From Deltaproteobacteria bacterium (GTDB taxonomy: Bacteria; Desulfobacterota; Deferrimicrobia; Deferrimicrobiales; Deferrimicrobiaceae): a DNA stretch of 61,903 bases. A model generated the notes under the pieces. It had not been told where the DNA came from. It saw only the letters and a list, made by a program, of their open reading frames with translations, and ran no database searches. The stretch spans positions 1-61,903 of the forward strand of contig JACRIV010000079.1 in assembly GCA_016220005.1 (NCBI GenBank), in the 5' to 3' direction. Positions 28,481-38,330 of the stretch are shown here, in pieces. A program made the position numbers and the translations under genes. The stretch's first letter is position 1. Every line of letters begins with the position of its first letter.

Positions 28481-28496
28481 CACAATTCCACCCCTT

Positions 28497-29471
28497 TCAT
28501 GCCACACCTCCTCCTTGCCCCCACCAGGCGCCGATCAGGAACCTCGCACCGAGGAAAAAGGCCACCGCAAGGCCCGAGACGGCCAGCGCCAGCGCATTCG
28601 CCTGCCTGATGTGATGGGGATCCGGAGGTACGGCGGAATCCCCCAGCAGCGGCTTCATCGAGGGTCGCCCGTCGTAGTAATTCAGGCCGCCCAGCTGCAC
28701 GCCGAGGGCCCCCGCCACGGCCGCCTCCGTATGCCCCGAGTTGGGGCTGGGATGCTTGTGCCGATCGCGAAGGAAGATGCGCAGGGAATCGGAAGCCTTA
28801 AAGCCCAGGAAAAATGCGGCGACGGGCACCAGGAGTCCCGTCACCCTGGCGGGAAGGAAGTTGGCCGCGTCGTCCGCGCGGGCGGAGATCCGGCCAAAGG
28901 CGATATAGCGCTCGTTCCGGTAGCCGAAGAGGGAGTCGAGCGTATTCACCGCGCGGTAGGTCACGGCTCCCAGAGGCCCGAACAGGACGGCGTAAAAGAG
29001 GGGGGCCGTGATCCCGTCGACGATATTCTCCGCCACGCTTTCCACCGCGGCGCGAACGACCCCCGGCTCCTCGAGCCGATCCGTGTCGCGTCCGACGATC
29101 CTGGCCACCTTCTTCCGCGCTTCTGCAAGGTCCCCCTTCTCCAACGCCCGGTACACATGGGCGCCGTGCCCGACCAGGTCTCTCGCAGCGAGGCAGAAAT
29201 AGAGGAGCAGGATGGAGATCCCGTCCGCGGCCGATGGGTTCAGCCAGCGGGTACAACGGATGAGGGCGAAGGCGGCAAGGAACGTCGAAAGCAGCACGGC
29301 GGAGAACACGGCGATCCCCGCCGCCTCGGGATCCTTCAGCGATCGCCGGAAGGGCATTTCCAGGGACGCAGCGAAGCGCCCGATCCCTCGGACAGGGTGT
29401 GGAAGCCACCGGGGGTCCCCCAGCGCCATGTCCAGGGCGATGGCGGAAAGGATCTGATATTCCAGCCTCAC
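28497..29471 (-). CDS. cbiB: Adenosylcobinamide-phosphate synthase
   Basis: [44 protein letters not shown]. Confidence 0.93.
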   Translation of the reverse strand: MRLEYQILSAIALDMALGDPRWLPHPVRGIGRFAASLEMPFRRSLKDPEAAGIAVFSAVLLSTFLAAFALIRCTRWLNPSAADGISILLLYFCLAARDLVGHGAHVYRALEKGDLAEARKKVARIVGRDTDRLEEPGVVRAAVESVAENIVDGITAPLFYAVLFGPLGAVTYRAVNTLDSLFGYRNERYIAFGRISARADDAANFLPARVTGLLVPVAAFFLGFKASDSLRIFLRDRHKHPSPNSGHTEAAVAGALGVQLGGLNYYDGRPSMKPLLGDSAVPPDPHHIRQANALALAVSGLAVAFFLGARFLIGAWWGQGGGVA

Positions 29472-32044
29472 GAAAGCCCCATCGCCCGGTAGATCTCCTT
29501 GATCCGCACGTTTTGCCGGACGGTTGCGGCCAGGCGCTCCAGGGCGGGCTCCAGGTCGTACTTCCCGAGTATTTTTCCAAGGGGGGAAAGGTCGCGCCTT
29601 TGTCTCAGTCGGTCGATGAACCATCGACGGAACGCATCCGCATCGAAGATCCCGTGCATATAGGTGCCCCATATGCGCCCGTCGGATGAGGACGCGCCTT
29701 CGTTCTCTCCGTCCTCCCGGCGCAGGACCGGAGCCATCCCTTCGGACCGGGTCCTGCCGTGGTGGATCTCGTAGCCATGCACGATGACACCCGACGCAAT
29801 GTGCAGCCCCTTCGTGCGGGCGAGGATCTTCCCGCTTTGCATCGCCGTGCACACCGGGAGGAGCGAGAGACCCTTCACGGGCCCGCCCGCGGACTCGACG
29901 CGGTCCGGGTCGGCGATCGTTTCCCCCATCATCTGGAAGCCGCCGCAGATCCCCACCACTTCCGTTCCGCCCCCCGCCGCCAGGGAGGCGATCTTCCGGT
30001 CCAGTCCCTGCCTCCGCAGGTACTCGAGGTCGCCGGACACGTTCCTGCTCCCCGGGAGGATCACGGCATCCGGCCGCCCGAGGTCTTCCGGAGAACGCAC
30101 GATGCGCACGCGGACATCCGGTTCGACACGGAAGGGGTCGACGTCCGTGAAATTCGAAATGTGGGGCAGGTCGACCACGGCGATTTCCACCTCCCCCGCG
30201 GAAAGAGGGAAAACTTCGCTTACGGCAGCCTTGAAGGCCACGGAGTCTTCCTCCGGCAGTCCCAGACCGTGCAGATAGGGGACCACTCCCAGCACGGGAC
30301 GTCCCGTGTAACGCATGAGGTGATCCAGGGCATCCTCCAACAGCCCCGCCTTCCCGCGGAACCGGTTGACGATGTATCCGGCCACCAGGGACCGTTCCCA
30401 TTCGGACAGCGTCTCCATCGTTCCGACGAAGGAGGCGAACACGCCACCCCGGTCGATGTCGCCGACGAGCAGGACTTTTGCCTCCGCATGGCGGGCCATC
30501 TTCATGTTGACGATGTCGTGCCGTTTCAGGTTGATTTCCGCCGGACTCCCCGCCCCCTCCAACACGATGACATCGAACTCGCGCGCAAGAGAGTCGTACG
30601 CCTCCCTTGCCGTCTCGAAGGCCTTAGGCTTGTACCGGGTGTACCCCTCGACGTCCATGTTCCCGACCGGCTTTCCGCCGACGATCACCTGCGCGCCGGT
30701 GTCGCTGTTGGGCTTGAGCAGGACGGGGTTCATGCCCACGTCCGGCTCGATCCGGCACGCCTGCGCCTGGAGAACCTGGGCCCGTCCCATCTCGCCGCCC
30801 TTCGTTGTCACGAATGAATTGAGCGACATGTTCTGCGCCTTGAAAGGCGCCACCCGGTAGCCGTCCTGGAGCAGGATGCGGCACAGCGCGGCGGCGAGGA
30901 CGCTCTTGCCGGCGCCGGAAGAGGTTCCCTGGACCATGACGGCAGGCGTCCGGCGGCGGCGTTGGAGAACTTTTCCGGGCGCGCCGAGGGCGTTCCGGAG
31001 CCTCTCGCACAAGCGGCCGTTTTCCTCTTCCGTGCGTACGGCGACGCGCAAGAAACGGGCATCCAGCCCGGCGAAGTCGTCGCACGTCCGGATGGCGATC
31101 CCGTCCTGCAGCATCCGCCGCGCCAGCGCGGGCGCATCGATGGTCTTTCGGTCGATCCGCGCAAGCAGGAAGTTCGCTTTTCCCGGATAAACGAAAAGCC
31201 CGGGGATCGACCGGAGATCGCCCGCGAGCCGTTCCCGCTGCAGCCCAACGTACTCCCGCGAGCGCGCCACGTATTCCTCGTCCCGCAACGCCGCGACGCC
31301 GACGGCCTGGGCGACCGTGTTGACCGACCAGGGGGGCTGCAACGCCCGGATCCGGGCGATGAGATCGGAGTCGCCGACGGCGCAGCCGAGCCGCAAGCCC
31401 GGGATGGCGAACGTCTTGGTCAACGAGAGCAGGACGACGACGTTGGAGGGGCGATTCTTCGTCAGCCGATCCATCCCTTCGACGAAATCGGCGAACGCCT
31501 CGTCCACGACGAATGTCGTGGACGGATGGGACGCGGCGAGGGAACGGATCGCCTCCGCGTCGCAGAGCAGCCCGGTCGGATTGTTCGGGCAGCCGATGAA
31601 GACCGGCTCTCCCCCTTCGAGCCTTGCGCCGAGCGCCCGGACGTCCAGGGCGAACCCGTCTTCCTCTCTCATCGGAATCGACGCGACGGCAAGCCCCGCC
31701 GAACGCGCGGCGACCGCGTAATCGACATACGCCGGCTCCGGGATGACGGCGCGGGAAGCGCCGCATGCCCGCGCCAGGAGAAACAGGATCTCGGACGTTC
31801 CGTTTCCGGCGACAACCTCGTCCTTCGATGCGCCGTAGCGGGATGCCGCCGCCTCGACAAGGGCCGAACAGTCCGGGTCCGGGTAATGGGCGACGGACCC
31901 GATGGTCGCGCTTACCAGCGGGCGCAGCCATTCCGGAGGCCCCAGCGGGTTGATGTTTGCGGAGAAATCCAGTATCTCCCCCGGCGGCCGTCCGGTCACG
32001 GCCGCCAGCCTCCGAAGATTTCCCCCGTGTCCGTCTTTCCTCAC
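29468..32044 (-). CDS. Fusion: threonine-phosphate decarboxylase (CobD-type) + cobyric acid synthase (CobQ/CbiP)
   Basis: N-half PLP enzyme ([27 protein letters not shown]); C-half [42 protein letters not shown]. Confidence 0.92.
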   Translation of the reverse strand: MRKDGHGGNLRRLAAVTGRPPGEILDFSANINPLGPPEWLRPLVSATIGSVAHYPDPDCSALVEAAASRYGASKDEVVAGNGTSEILFLLARACGASRAVIPEPAYVDYAVAARSAGLAVASIPMREEDGFALDVRALGARLEGGEPVFIGCPNNPTGLLCDAEAIRSLAASHPSTTFVVDEAFADFVEGMDRLTKNRPSNVVVLLSLTKTFAIPGLRLGCAVGDSDLIARIRALQPPWSVNTVAQAVGVAALRDEEYVARSREYVGLQRERLAGDLRSIPGLFVYPGKANFLLARIDRKTIDAPALARRMLQDGIAIRTCDDFAGLDARFLRVAVRTEEENGRLCERLRNALGAPGKVLQRRRRTPAVMVQGTSSGAGKSVLAAALCRILLQDGYRVAPFKAQNMSLNSFVTTKGGEMGRAQVLQAQACRIEPDVGMNPVLLKPNSDTGAQVIVGGKPVGNMDVEGYTRYKPKAFETAREAYDSLAREFDVIVLEGAGSPAEINLKRHDIVNMKMARHAEAKVLLVGDIDRGGVFASFVGTMETLSEWERSLVAGYIVNRFRGKAGLLEDALDHLMRYTGRPVLGVVPYLHGLGLPEEDSVAFKAAVSEVFPLSAGEVEIAVVDLPHISNFTDVDPFRVEPDVRVRIVRSPEDLGRPDAVILPGSRNVSGDLEYLRRQGLDRKIASLAAGGGTEVVGICGGFQMMGETIADPDRVESAGGPVKGLSLLPVCTAMQSGKILARTKGLHIASGVIVHGYEIHHGRTRSEGMAPVLRREDGENEGASSSDGRIWGTYMHGIFDADAFRRWFIDRLRQRRDLSPLGKILGKYDLEPALERLAATVRQNVRIKEIYRAMGLS

Positions 32045-32054
32045 GGCATCGGCC

Positions 32055-32795
32055 TCATGCCGAACGCACCGCGGCAGCCAGCGCCGGAATCATCTCGACG
32101 AGCTCGCAGGCGGCTCCCAACGTGTCCCCCGTAAAACCGCCGATTCTTCTGTAGCTGTACCCCGCGAAAAGGAGGGCCGAGATGACCGAGGTCCCGGCGA
32201 TTACCAGCCCCATCCATCCCAACGCCCACCAGGCCGCGAAGGCAAAGACCGCGAAGGCCCATGCCGCCTGCCGGGCCGGCCGACCCTTAAGGAACCAATG
32301 GCACAGTCCCCCGTTGGTACGGGCATAGGGAAGAAGCGCCATCGTGACCGCGAGGGCGCAACGCCCGGCCACGGGCATCAGCAGCACGGTCCCCCACCGC
32401 AGGGGACGGGGGACGGAGGCCAGAACGGCGATCTTCAACGCGATGACGCACGCCACCGCGGCGGCTCCCATGGGCCCTGTCCTGCTGTCCCTCATGATTT
32501 CGAGGATTCGGTCCCGCGTGCGGAAGCTGAAAAAACCGTCCGCCGTATCCGCCAGACCGTCTATATGCAGTCCCCCCGAAGCCGCCAGCAGGACGATCAC
32601 GACGAGAACCGCTGCCGGAAAGGGGGGCAGGATTCGGCGGAGCAGATAATCCGAAACCGCCGCGAGCCCCCCGATGCACAATCCCACCGCCGTGAAGAAA
32701 GGGATGCTGCGGCCGAGCTCATCCTCCCCTCCGCACCATCGCGCGGGTATGGGCAGGATGGTCAAAAACCGGAGCGCCGCAAAGAAGGGGATCAC
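32055..32795 (-). CDS. cobS: Adenosylcobinamide-GDP ribazoletransferase
   Basis: [49 protein letters not shown]. Confidence 0.93.
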   Translation of the reverse strand: MIPFFAALRFLTILPIPARWCGGEDELGRSIPFFTAVGLCIGGLAAVSDYLLRRILPPFPAAVLVVIVLLAASGGLHIDGLADTADGFFSFRTRDRILEIMRDSRTGPMGAAAVACVIALKIAVLASVPRPLRWGTVLLMPVAGRCALAVTMALLPYARTNGGLCHWFLKGRPARQAAWAFAVFAFAAWWALGWMGLVIAGTSVISALLFAGYSYRRIGGFTGDTLGAACELVEMIPALAAAVRSA

Positions 32796-33856
32796 TTGTC
32801 CGCCCCGGAGACCGCCGCTTCCTCGAATGTCGCCACTTCCGACAATACCCGCACGGCGCCCTCCACGATGGGCATGGCCAGCGCCGCGCCGGTCCCTTCC
32901 CCAAGCCTCAAGTCCAGGTCGAGGAGCGGCTTCTTCCCCAGGCGCCGGAGGGCGATCCGGTGGCCCATTTCCACGCTCAGGTGCGCCGCGATCATGTAGT
33001 CGGTTGCGCGCGGGGCGAGATGGCAGGCGATCAGCGCGCCCGCCGTCGAAATGAAACCGTCCACAAGGACCGGCTTCCGCAGGGAGGCGGCCCCGAGAAT
33101 CAATCCGGCGATCCCGCCGATCTCGAAACCGCCCACCTTCGCCAGGACGTCGAGAGGATCCTTCGGATCGGGCCGGTTGACCTCCAGGACTTTCTCGACC
33201 ACGGCGATCTTCCCCCGCAGGCATTCGTCGTCGATCCCCGTTCCGCGGCCGGTGACTTCGGCTGCGGGGGCCCCTGTCAGGGCGGCCACGATGGCGCTGC
33301 TCGGAGTCGTATTGGCGATCCCCATGTCTCCCGTGGCGAAGACGTCGATCTCCGGGGCCAGCTCCAACGCCGCTTCGATCCCCGCCTCCACGCAGCGGAC
33401 CGCGTCCTCGCGGCGCATGGCCGGGCCCAGCGCGATATTCCTTGTGCCGGGTCCGATTCGCCGGGACAGGATCTTTCCCTCGGCGGCCAAGCCTTCAAGG
33501 CCGCCCGCCACCCCCATGTCTATCACGATCACGCGAGCGCCGGCCAGGCGGGCCAAGGCGTTGATGCCGGCCCCCCCGTTGACGAAGTTGCAGACCATCT
33601 GCCGCGTCACTTCCTGGGGGTATCTGCTCACGCCCTCCGAAGCCACGCCGTGATCGCCGGCCATGACAACGACGGCCTTTCGCTCCACGGGAGGACGGAG
33701 AGACCGTGTCATTCCCGCGAGGTCCTCCGCCAGGTCCATCAGGCGCCCCAGGGCCCAATGCGGCATCGTCAGCCGGTCCAGACGCGACTTCGCCGCCGCC
33801 CGCGAAGCGGGATCCTGGGCGACAATCCTTCCGACCGTTTCGTCTAGAAGACGCAT
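32792..33856 (-). CDS. cobT: Nicotinate-nucleotide--dimethylbenzimidazole phosphoribosyltransferase
   Basis: VVMAGDHGVASEGVSRYPQEVTRQMVCNFVNGGAGINALAR; GDMGIANTTPSSAI. Confidence 0.95.
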   Translation of the reverse strand: MRLLDETVGRIVAQDPASRAAAKSRLDRLTMPHWALGRLMDLAEDLAGMTRSLRPPVERKAVVVMAGDHGVASEGVSRYPQEVTRQMVCNFVNGGAGINALARLAGARVIVIDMGVAGGLEGLAAEGKILSRRIGPGTRNIALGPAMRREDAVRCVEAGIEAALELAPEIDVFATGDMGIANTTPSSAIVAALTGAPAAEVTGRGTGIDDECLRGKIAVVEKVLEVNRPDPKDPLDVLAKVGGFEIGGIAGLILGAASLRKPVLVDGFISTAGALIACHLAPRATDYMIAAHLSVEMGHRIALRRLGKKPLLDLDLRLGEGTGAALAMPIVEGAVRVLSEVATFEEAAVSGADK

Positions 33857-34404
33857 TCAGCACCTTTTCCTTTCAAGGATAGTGGAAGGCCGCAGACCAG
33901 AAGGGTCACTTCATCCGCGCCTTCCGCCATGATCTGGCCGCATCTGCCCAGGAGGTCGCGGAAGTTCCGGGACACGGGATTCTCCGGGACGATTCCCATC
34001 CCCACCTCGCCGGTCACGAAGACGACCGTGCCCGAAAGTCCCCGGCAAACGGCAAGGAGCTCCCGGCAACGGCGGACGATCTCCTCCTCCCCTGCCTCCC
34101 TGCCCGCGACCTGCGCCCCGTAGACAAGGTTGTTGATCCACATCGTCAGGCAGTCCACCAGGAGGACGTTGCAGCCCTGAGCATCCTGCAAGGCTCCCGC
34201 CAGGTCCACGGGCTCCTCGATCGTCTCCCATCCCGCGTTCCGGCGTTCCGCCCGGTGTTTCCGTATCCGTTCCCGCGTCTCCTCATCGAAAGGCGTACCG
34301 GTGGCAATGAAAGCCCGAGGGGAAGGGATCCCCTCTGCGAGCCGGCGCGCGTACCCGCTCTTTCCGCTGCGGGCGCCTCCCGTTACCAGAACCACCCTGC
34401 CCAC
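33844..34404 (-). CDS. cobU: Adenosylcobinamide kinase/guanylyltransferase
   Basis: VVLVTGGARSGKSGYARRLAE; LLVDCLTMWINNL; VTGEVGMGIVPENPVSRNFRDLLG. Confidence 0.95.
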   Translation of the reverse strand: MGRVVLVTGGARSGKSGYARRLAEGIPSPRAFIATGTPFDEETRERIRKHRAERRNAGWETIEEPVDLAGALQDAQGCNVLLVDCLTMWINNLVYGAQVAGREAGEEEIVRRCRELLAVCRGLSGTVVFVTGEVGMGIVPENPVSRNFRDLLGRCGQIMAEGADEVTLLVCGLPLSLKGKGAECVF

Positions 34405-34405
34405 G

Positions 34406-35053
34406 TCACTCTCCTCCCGCGATGCAAGGATAGGAAAGGCCCGTCAGGACGCCCTTGCCGTCATGGATCTCGAGCCTCGTCAGTGAGGCGGGCTTCACAT
34501 CGAACAACACGTAATTGCGAGGGGGCAATCCCAGGAAGTGGCAAATCGTGGCCCGAATCACACCACCGTGAGTGACGGCGAGAACGGCGGCAGCGCCGCA
34601 TCCGGCCATCCGTTCCGCGGCCCGCCGGACGCGGGCGAGAAAGTCCCCGATCGACTCGCCGCCCGGAAAGGTGAAGCCGGGCTCGAACCGCGCCCATCGA
34701 TCCACGGCCTCGGGGTCCGATTCACGTACGGAATCGAAGGTCATCCCCTCCCATCGTCCGAAGTCGATCTCGCGCAGCTCCGGGTCGATTTCCGGGGTCA
34801 TCCCCAGCGCCTCCCCTAAGGCTTCCGCGGTTTCCCGCGCGCGCCTCAAGGGGCTGCAGTACAGGCGGGCCGGCCTTTCCCCCGCGATCCGCGGGGCAAG
34901 GAGGGACGCCTTCCGGCGCCCTTCGGGGGCGAGAGGCAGGTCGGCGCTCCCGATGAGGCAACCGGCGTGCTGCGCCGCGGTCTCCGCGTGTCGAAGCAGC
35001 TTGATCGTCCGCGGCCGGACGAGTCCCGCAATCCGGCGGTCGCGCTCCGTCAA
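34406..35053 (-). CDS. cobC: Alpha-ribazole phosphatase-like histidine phosphatase
   Basis: IKLLRHAETAAQHAGCLIG; YCSPLRRARETAEAL; LREIDFGRWEGMTFDSV; TTG start overlapping upstream stop. Confidence 0.85.
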   Translation of the reverse strand: MTERDRRIAGLVRPRTIKLLRHAETAAQHAGCLIGSADLPLAPEGRRKASLLAPRIAGERPARLYCSPLRRARETAEALGEALGMTPEIDPELREIDFGRWEGMTFDSVRESDPEAVDRWARFEPGFTFPGGESIGDFLARVRRAAERMAGCGAAAVLAVTHGGVIRATICHFLGLPPRNYVLFDVKPASLTRLEIHDGKGVLTGLSYPCIAGGE

Positions 35054-36507
35054 GGCTCCTCCTCCGCCGGTCGGAACCAGTCCATCTCGGGGATCGCCCG
35101 GACGACGTCGCCCACCACGATCAACCCCGGCGCTGACGTCTCGGGAAGCTCTTTCCCGGAGAGGAACGATTCCAGCGTCCCCACGACACGCCGCTGCCCC
35201 GGCGTGGTTCCCCCGCTGATGAGGGCGATGGGCGTCTCCGGAGACCGGCCGAACGCCAGCAGCTTCTCGACCACGGTCCTGCAGCGGGTCACCCCCATAA
35301 GGAAAACCAGGGTCCCGGAGTCGCCGGCGATCCGCTCCCACTCTTTGTCGGAAAAGCCGAGGCCGCCCCGTTTGTGCGCGCTGTACACCGCGAAGGAGGA
35401 GGCATGCTCCCGGTCCGTGAGAGGGATCCCCGCATACGCAGGAACGGCGGACACGCAGGAGACGCCGGGCACCACCTCAAAGGGAATCCCCGCCCGGAAA
35501 AGGGCGCGCGCTTCCTCCCCGCCCCGGCCGAAAATCATCGGGTCCCCTCCTTTGAGGCGGACGACCGTTTTCCCTTCGAGCGCCTTCCCGACGAGAAGGT
35601 CGTTGATCTCTTCCTGCGTCTTCGCGCAATTTCCCTTTCGTTTGCCCGCATGGATCCTCTCCGCGTGGGGACAATACATCTCGAGAAGCGCCGGGTTAGC
35701 GATCCCGTCGGAAAGGACGGTATCCGCGGCCAGGAGGCATTCCATCCCCCGGATCGTGAGCAGTCCCGGGTCGCCCGGTCCCGCTCCGACGAGATACACC
35801 TTCCCGGGGACGGTCTTCCTCGACCCGCCGGAGGTCTTCGACAAAGCGGGCCCGTCGGCATCCGTGGGCGCTTCAGGCCGGTGAACACGCGTCAGGAATT
35901 CCCGGCGCGCCTGATCCGCTTCTCCCCGGGACAACGCTTCGAGAACGTCCCGGTCCAGCAGCTCCATCGAAAGCCGGCGGCGCCGCTCGCGCGGAATCTC
36001 CTTCCAGGCCCCCTTCTCCTTGAGGGAACCGATGAGGCGCAGGAACTCGCCGTACGCCGCTCCGTAGCGGCCGGCCGCCTCCGCCCGAAGGTGCGCGGAG
36101 AGCGCCGGGGAAATACCGTCGGTGGCGAAGGAAACCGTGAAGTTCCCTCTCCGCAGCGTGGCCGGAAAGGAGAAATCGCCTTCCCCGGGGTCATCGGTCC
36201 GCTGGGCCAGGATCCCCATTTCGGCGGCATCCGCGAGCACCCGCCGGTTCACCCCGGGATCGTCCGTGGCGGCGATCGCCAGAAAGGCCCCCCCCAGCAA
36301 ATCCTTGCCGTACGGGCACTCCCGCCGGTCGATGTCCGTGAACGTCCACGCGCCATCCCCCCCGTGAAAATCCGGCGAAACGACCCGCACGCGGGCGCCG
36401 TGCTCCAGTAGTTTCCGGCATTTCCGGTTCGCCACGGGGCCACCGCCGACGATCACGCACAGCCGGCCCTTTACGCTCAGATTTACGGGAAGGAGCAAGT
36501 CCTGCAT
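35050..36507 (-). CDS. cysG: Siroheme synthase-type fusion: precorrin-2 dehydrogenase + uroporphyrinogen-III C-methyltransferase
   Basis: NLSVKGRLCVIVGGGPVANRKCRKLLEHGA...KVYLVGAGPGDPGLLTIRGMECLLAADTVLSD...RLKGGDPMIFGRGGEE. Confidence 0.92.
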   Translation of the reverse strand: MQDLLLPVNLSVKGRLCVIVGGGPVANRKCRKLLEHGARVRVVSPDFHGGDGAWTFTDIDRRECPYGKDLLGGAFLAIAATDDPGVNRRVLADAAEMGILAQRTDDPGEGDFSFPATLRRGNFTVSFATDGISPALSAHLRAEAAGRYGAAYGEFLRLIGSLKEKGAWKEIPRERRRRLSMELLDRDVLEALSRGEADQARREFLTRVHRPEAPTDADGPALSKTSGGSRKTVPGKVYLVGAGPGDPGLLTIRGMECLLAADTVLSDGIANPALLEMYCPHAERIHAGKRKGNCAKTQEEINDLLVGKALEGKTVVRLKGGDPMIFGRGGEEARALFRAGIPFEVVPGVSCVSAVPAYAGIPLTDREHASSFAVYSAHKRGGLGFSDKEWERIAGDSGTLVFLMGVTRCRTVVEKLLAFGRSPETPIALISGGTTPGQRRVVGTLESFLSGKELPETSAPGLIVVGDVVRAIPEMDWFRPAEEEP

Positions 36508-36527
36508 TTTTCGCCCCGAAAATGAAA

Positions 36528-36558
36528 ATCCCCGGACCTGACGACCAGGCCCGGGGAT
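36528..36558 (-). terminator. Intrinsic terminator between cobalamin riboswitch and cysG (expression platform)
   Basis: Minus strand ATCCCCGGGCCTG gtcgt CAGGTCCGGGGAT TTTCATTTT. Confidence 0.75.
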
Positions 36559-36617
36559 GCCGTTTTCCATCCGCGGTTCGTGGAACCCTACTCTCCGCCC
36601 CCATCCCCGAGGGCGAC

Positions 36618-36792
36618 AAAGCTCCACGTTGGCGTGAGCAGGTCTTCTGGCTTCCGGATCAGCCTACTCGCCGCGCCTTCCCGTCCTTGCGGACAGTGAC
36701 ACGTTTGCGGCTTTGGTCCCCGGTTACAGCGGCGGGCCCGCGACGGATTCTCACCGTCTTCCCTTGATGCCCTTTCGGGCTACCCACGCAGG
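36618..36792 (-). promoter_or_regulatory. Cobalamin riboswitch (AdoCbl class)
   Basis: Minus strand GGGAAGACGGTGAGAATCCGTCGCGGGCCCGCCGCTGTAACCGGGG...GCCAGAAGACCTGC, canonical B12-box elements. Confidence 0.92.
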
Positions 36793-36797
36793 CCGAC

Positions 36798-36825
36798 GTT
36801 ACAACAATTCCAGACAGGATGTAAA
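36798..36825 (-). promoter_or_regulatory. Candidate sigma70-type promoter of the B12 operon
   Basis: TTTACA - 16 nt - TGTAAC on minus strand just 5' of the riboswitch. Confidence 0.3.
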
Positions 36826-36874
36826 GAAAATTATTCTTCGAGCTTCCGGTTGGATCGAAGCGGAACAGGACGCG

Positions 36875-37765
36875 CTATCCCCGGGGGTGGTGCTTCCGGT
36901 GGATCTCCCGGAGCCGCTCCGGGGTGACGTGGGTGTAGATCTGCGTCGTGGAGATGTCCGCGTGCCCCAGCATCGCCTGCACGGCCCGCAGGTCCGCCCC
37001 GCCCGCCAGCAGGTGCGAGGCGAAGGAATGGCGCAAGGTGTGGGGGGAGATCTTCGTCCGGATCCCGGCCTCCCGCGCCCACCGGCCGATCCGGTTCCAC
37101 AGCGTCTGCCTCGTGACCGGCCGTCCGCGGCGGGAAAGGAACAGGGCGTTGGTCGCCCGGCCCCGGAGGAACCGGGGGCGCCATTCCTTGAGGTACTCCC
37201 GCAGCGTGTCGAGGGCCGCCTCGGCCACGGGGACCACCCGCTCCTTCCCTCCCTTGCCGAGCACCCGGACGAAGCCGGCGTAGGCCTCCACGTTCTCCAG
37301 CCGGAGGGTCACGACCTCGGAGGCCCGCAGCCCCGCCGCGTACATGAGGGCGAGCATCGCCCGGTCGCGCATCCCCTCGGGGGTCCCGCGGTCGGGGGCG
37401 TCGAGGAGCTTCTCGACCTCGGTCACCGTCAGGTACTTCGGAAGAGGCCGGCCCAGGCGCGGCCCCCTGGCCTCGGAGATCGGGCTCATCGGGAGGATCC
37501 CTTCCCGCACCAGGAACCGGAAGAAAGACCGTAGCGAGGAGACGTGGCGGGCAATGCTGCGGGCCGACAGCCCCTCCTCCCGCAGCGCCCCGAGAAACTT
37601 CAGGTAGTGGACCCGGGAGAACTCCCGCAAGGGAACCTGTTGCCCTTCGAGGAAGGCGGCGAACCCGCGCAGGTCGGACCCGTACGCCTCCTGGGTGTTC
37701 AACGAGAGGCGCCGCCCGGTCCGCAGCTCGAAGAGGAAGGCGTCCACGAGCGCGTCAACGTCCAT
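36875..37765 (-). CDS. xerD: Tyrosine recombinase XerC/XerD family
   Basis: MYAAGLRASEVVTLRLENV; SPHTLRHSFASHLLAGGADLRAVQAMLGHADISTTQIYTHV. Confidence 0.92.
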   Translation of the reverse strand: MDVDALVDAFLFELRTGRRLSLNTQEAYGSDLRGFAAFLEGQQVPLREFSRVHYLKFLGALREEGLSARSIARHVSSLRSFFRFLVREGILPMSPISEARGPRLGRPLPKYLTVTEVEKLLDAPDRGTPEGMRDRAMLALMYAAGLRASEVVTLRLENVEAYAGFVRVLGKGGKERVVPVAEAALDTLREYLKEWRPRFLRGRATNALFLSRRGRPVTRQTLWNRIGRWAREAGIRTKISPHTLRHSFASHLLAGGADLRAVQAMLGHADISTTQIYTHVTPERLREIHRKHHPRG

Positions 37766-37783
37766 GCGCCACCCGTTCGCCCG

Positions 37784-38320
37784 CTACCTTCGGCCGGCGA
37801 TGTCGGAAGAGACGCTCGCCCTGCCGCCCTCGCCAAGGGGGATGTCCAGGATGCGGGCCGTAATCGTCGGAAGGTCGACCAAGGCGCACGTGGGCCGGCC
37901 GCTCATGAAGCCGCAGGCCTCTCCGGGGTTGATGACAACCGCCCGGCCCACCCGCATCGTCAGGGGGCGGTGCGTGTGCCCGAAGAGGATGAGGTCGAAC
38001 TTCCCCCCCTCGCCGATCTCCCGCTGCAGCTCGTCGAAGATGTGGGCCATGAGGATCTTCCGCCCGTCCAGGGTAAGGATGTGCGGCCCCGGATGGAAGC
38101 CGTTCATCGAGACCTGCTGCAGCCCCTGGCGGTTGCCGTCGTTGTTCCCGAAGACCCCGATCAGGGGGATCCCGGCGAAGCGGAACGGTTCGAGAACGAG
38201 GGGCTGGCAGACGTCGCCCAAGTGGAGGATCGTCTGAACATTTTCGCTGATGAAGAGGGCGAGGGCGTCCGCCGCGGTCTCGCGGTTGTCGTGCGAGTCG
38301 GAGAGGATCCCGATCTTCAC
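37784..38320 (-). CDS. YfcE-family metallophosphoesterase
   Basis: KIGILSDSHDNRETAADAL; HLGDVCQPLV; GVFGNNDGN; FGHTHRP. Confidence 0.88.
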   Translation of the reverse strand: MKIGILSDSHDNRETAADALALFISENVQTILHLGDVCQPLVLEPFRFAGIPLIGVFGNNDGNRQGLQQVSMNGFHPGPHILTLDGRKILMAHIFDELQREIGEGGKFDLILFGHTHRPLTMRVGRAVVINPGEACGFMSGRPTCALVDLPTITARILDIPLGEGGRASVSSDIAGRR

Positions 38321-38330
38321 CGCGGCTCCC

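Noticed and set aside
36875-37765. XerC/D-type recombinase as evidence for an integrated mobile island carrying the B12 cluster
   Set aside because: Looks like a housekeeping Xer protein in a core-gene context (yfcE, glnD); no att repeats, transposases or tRNA boundary seen at the cluster edges.
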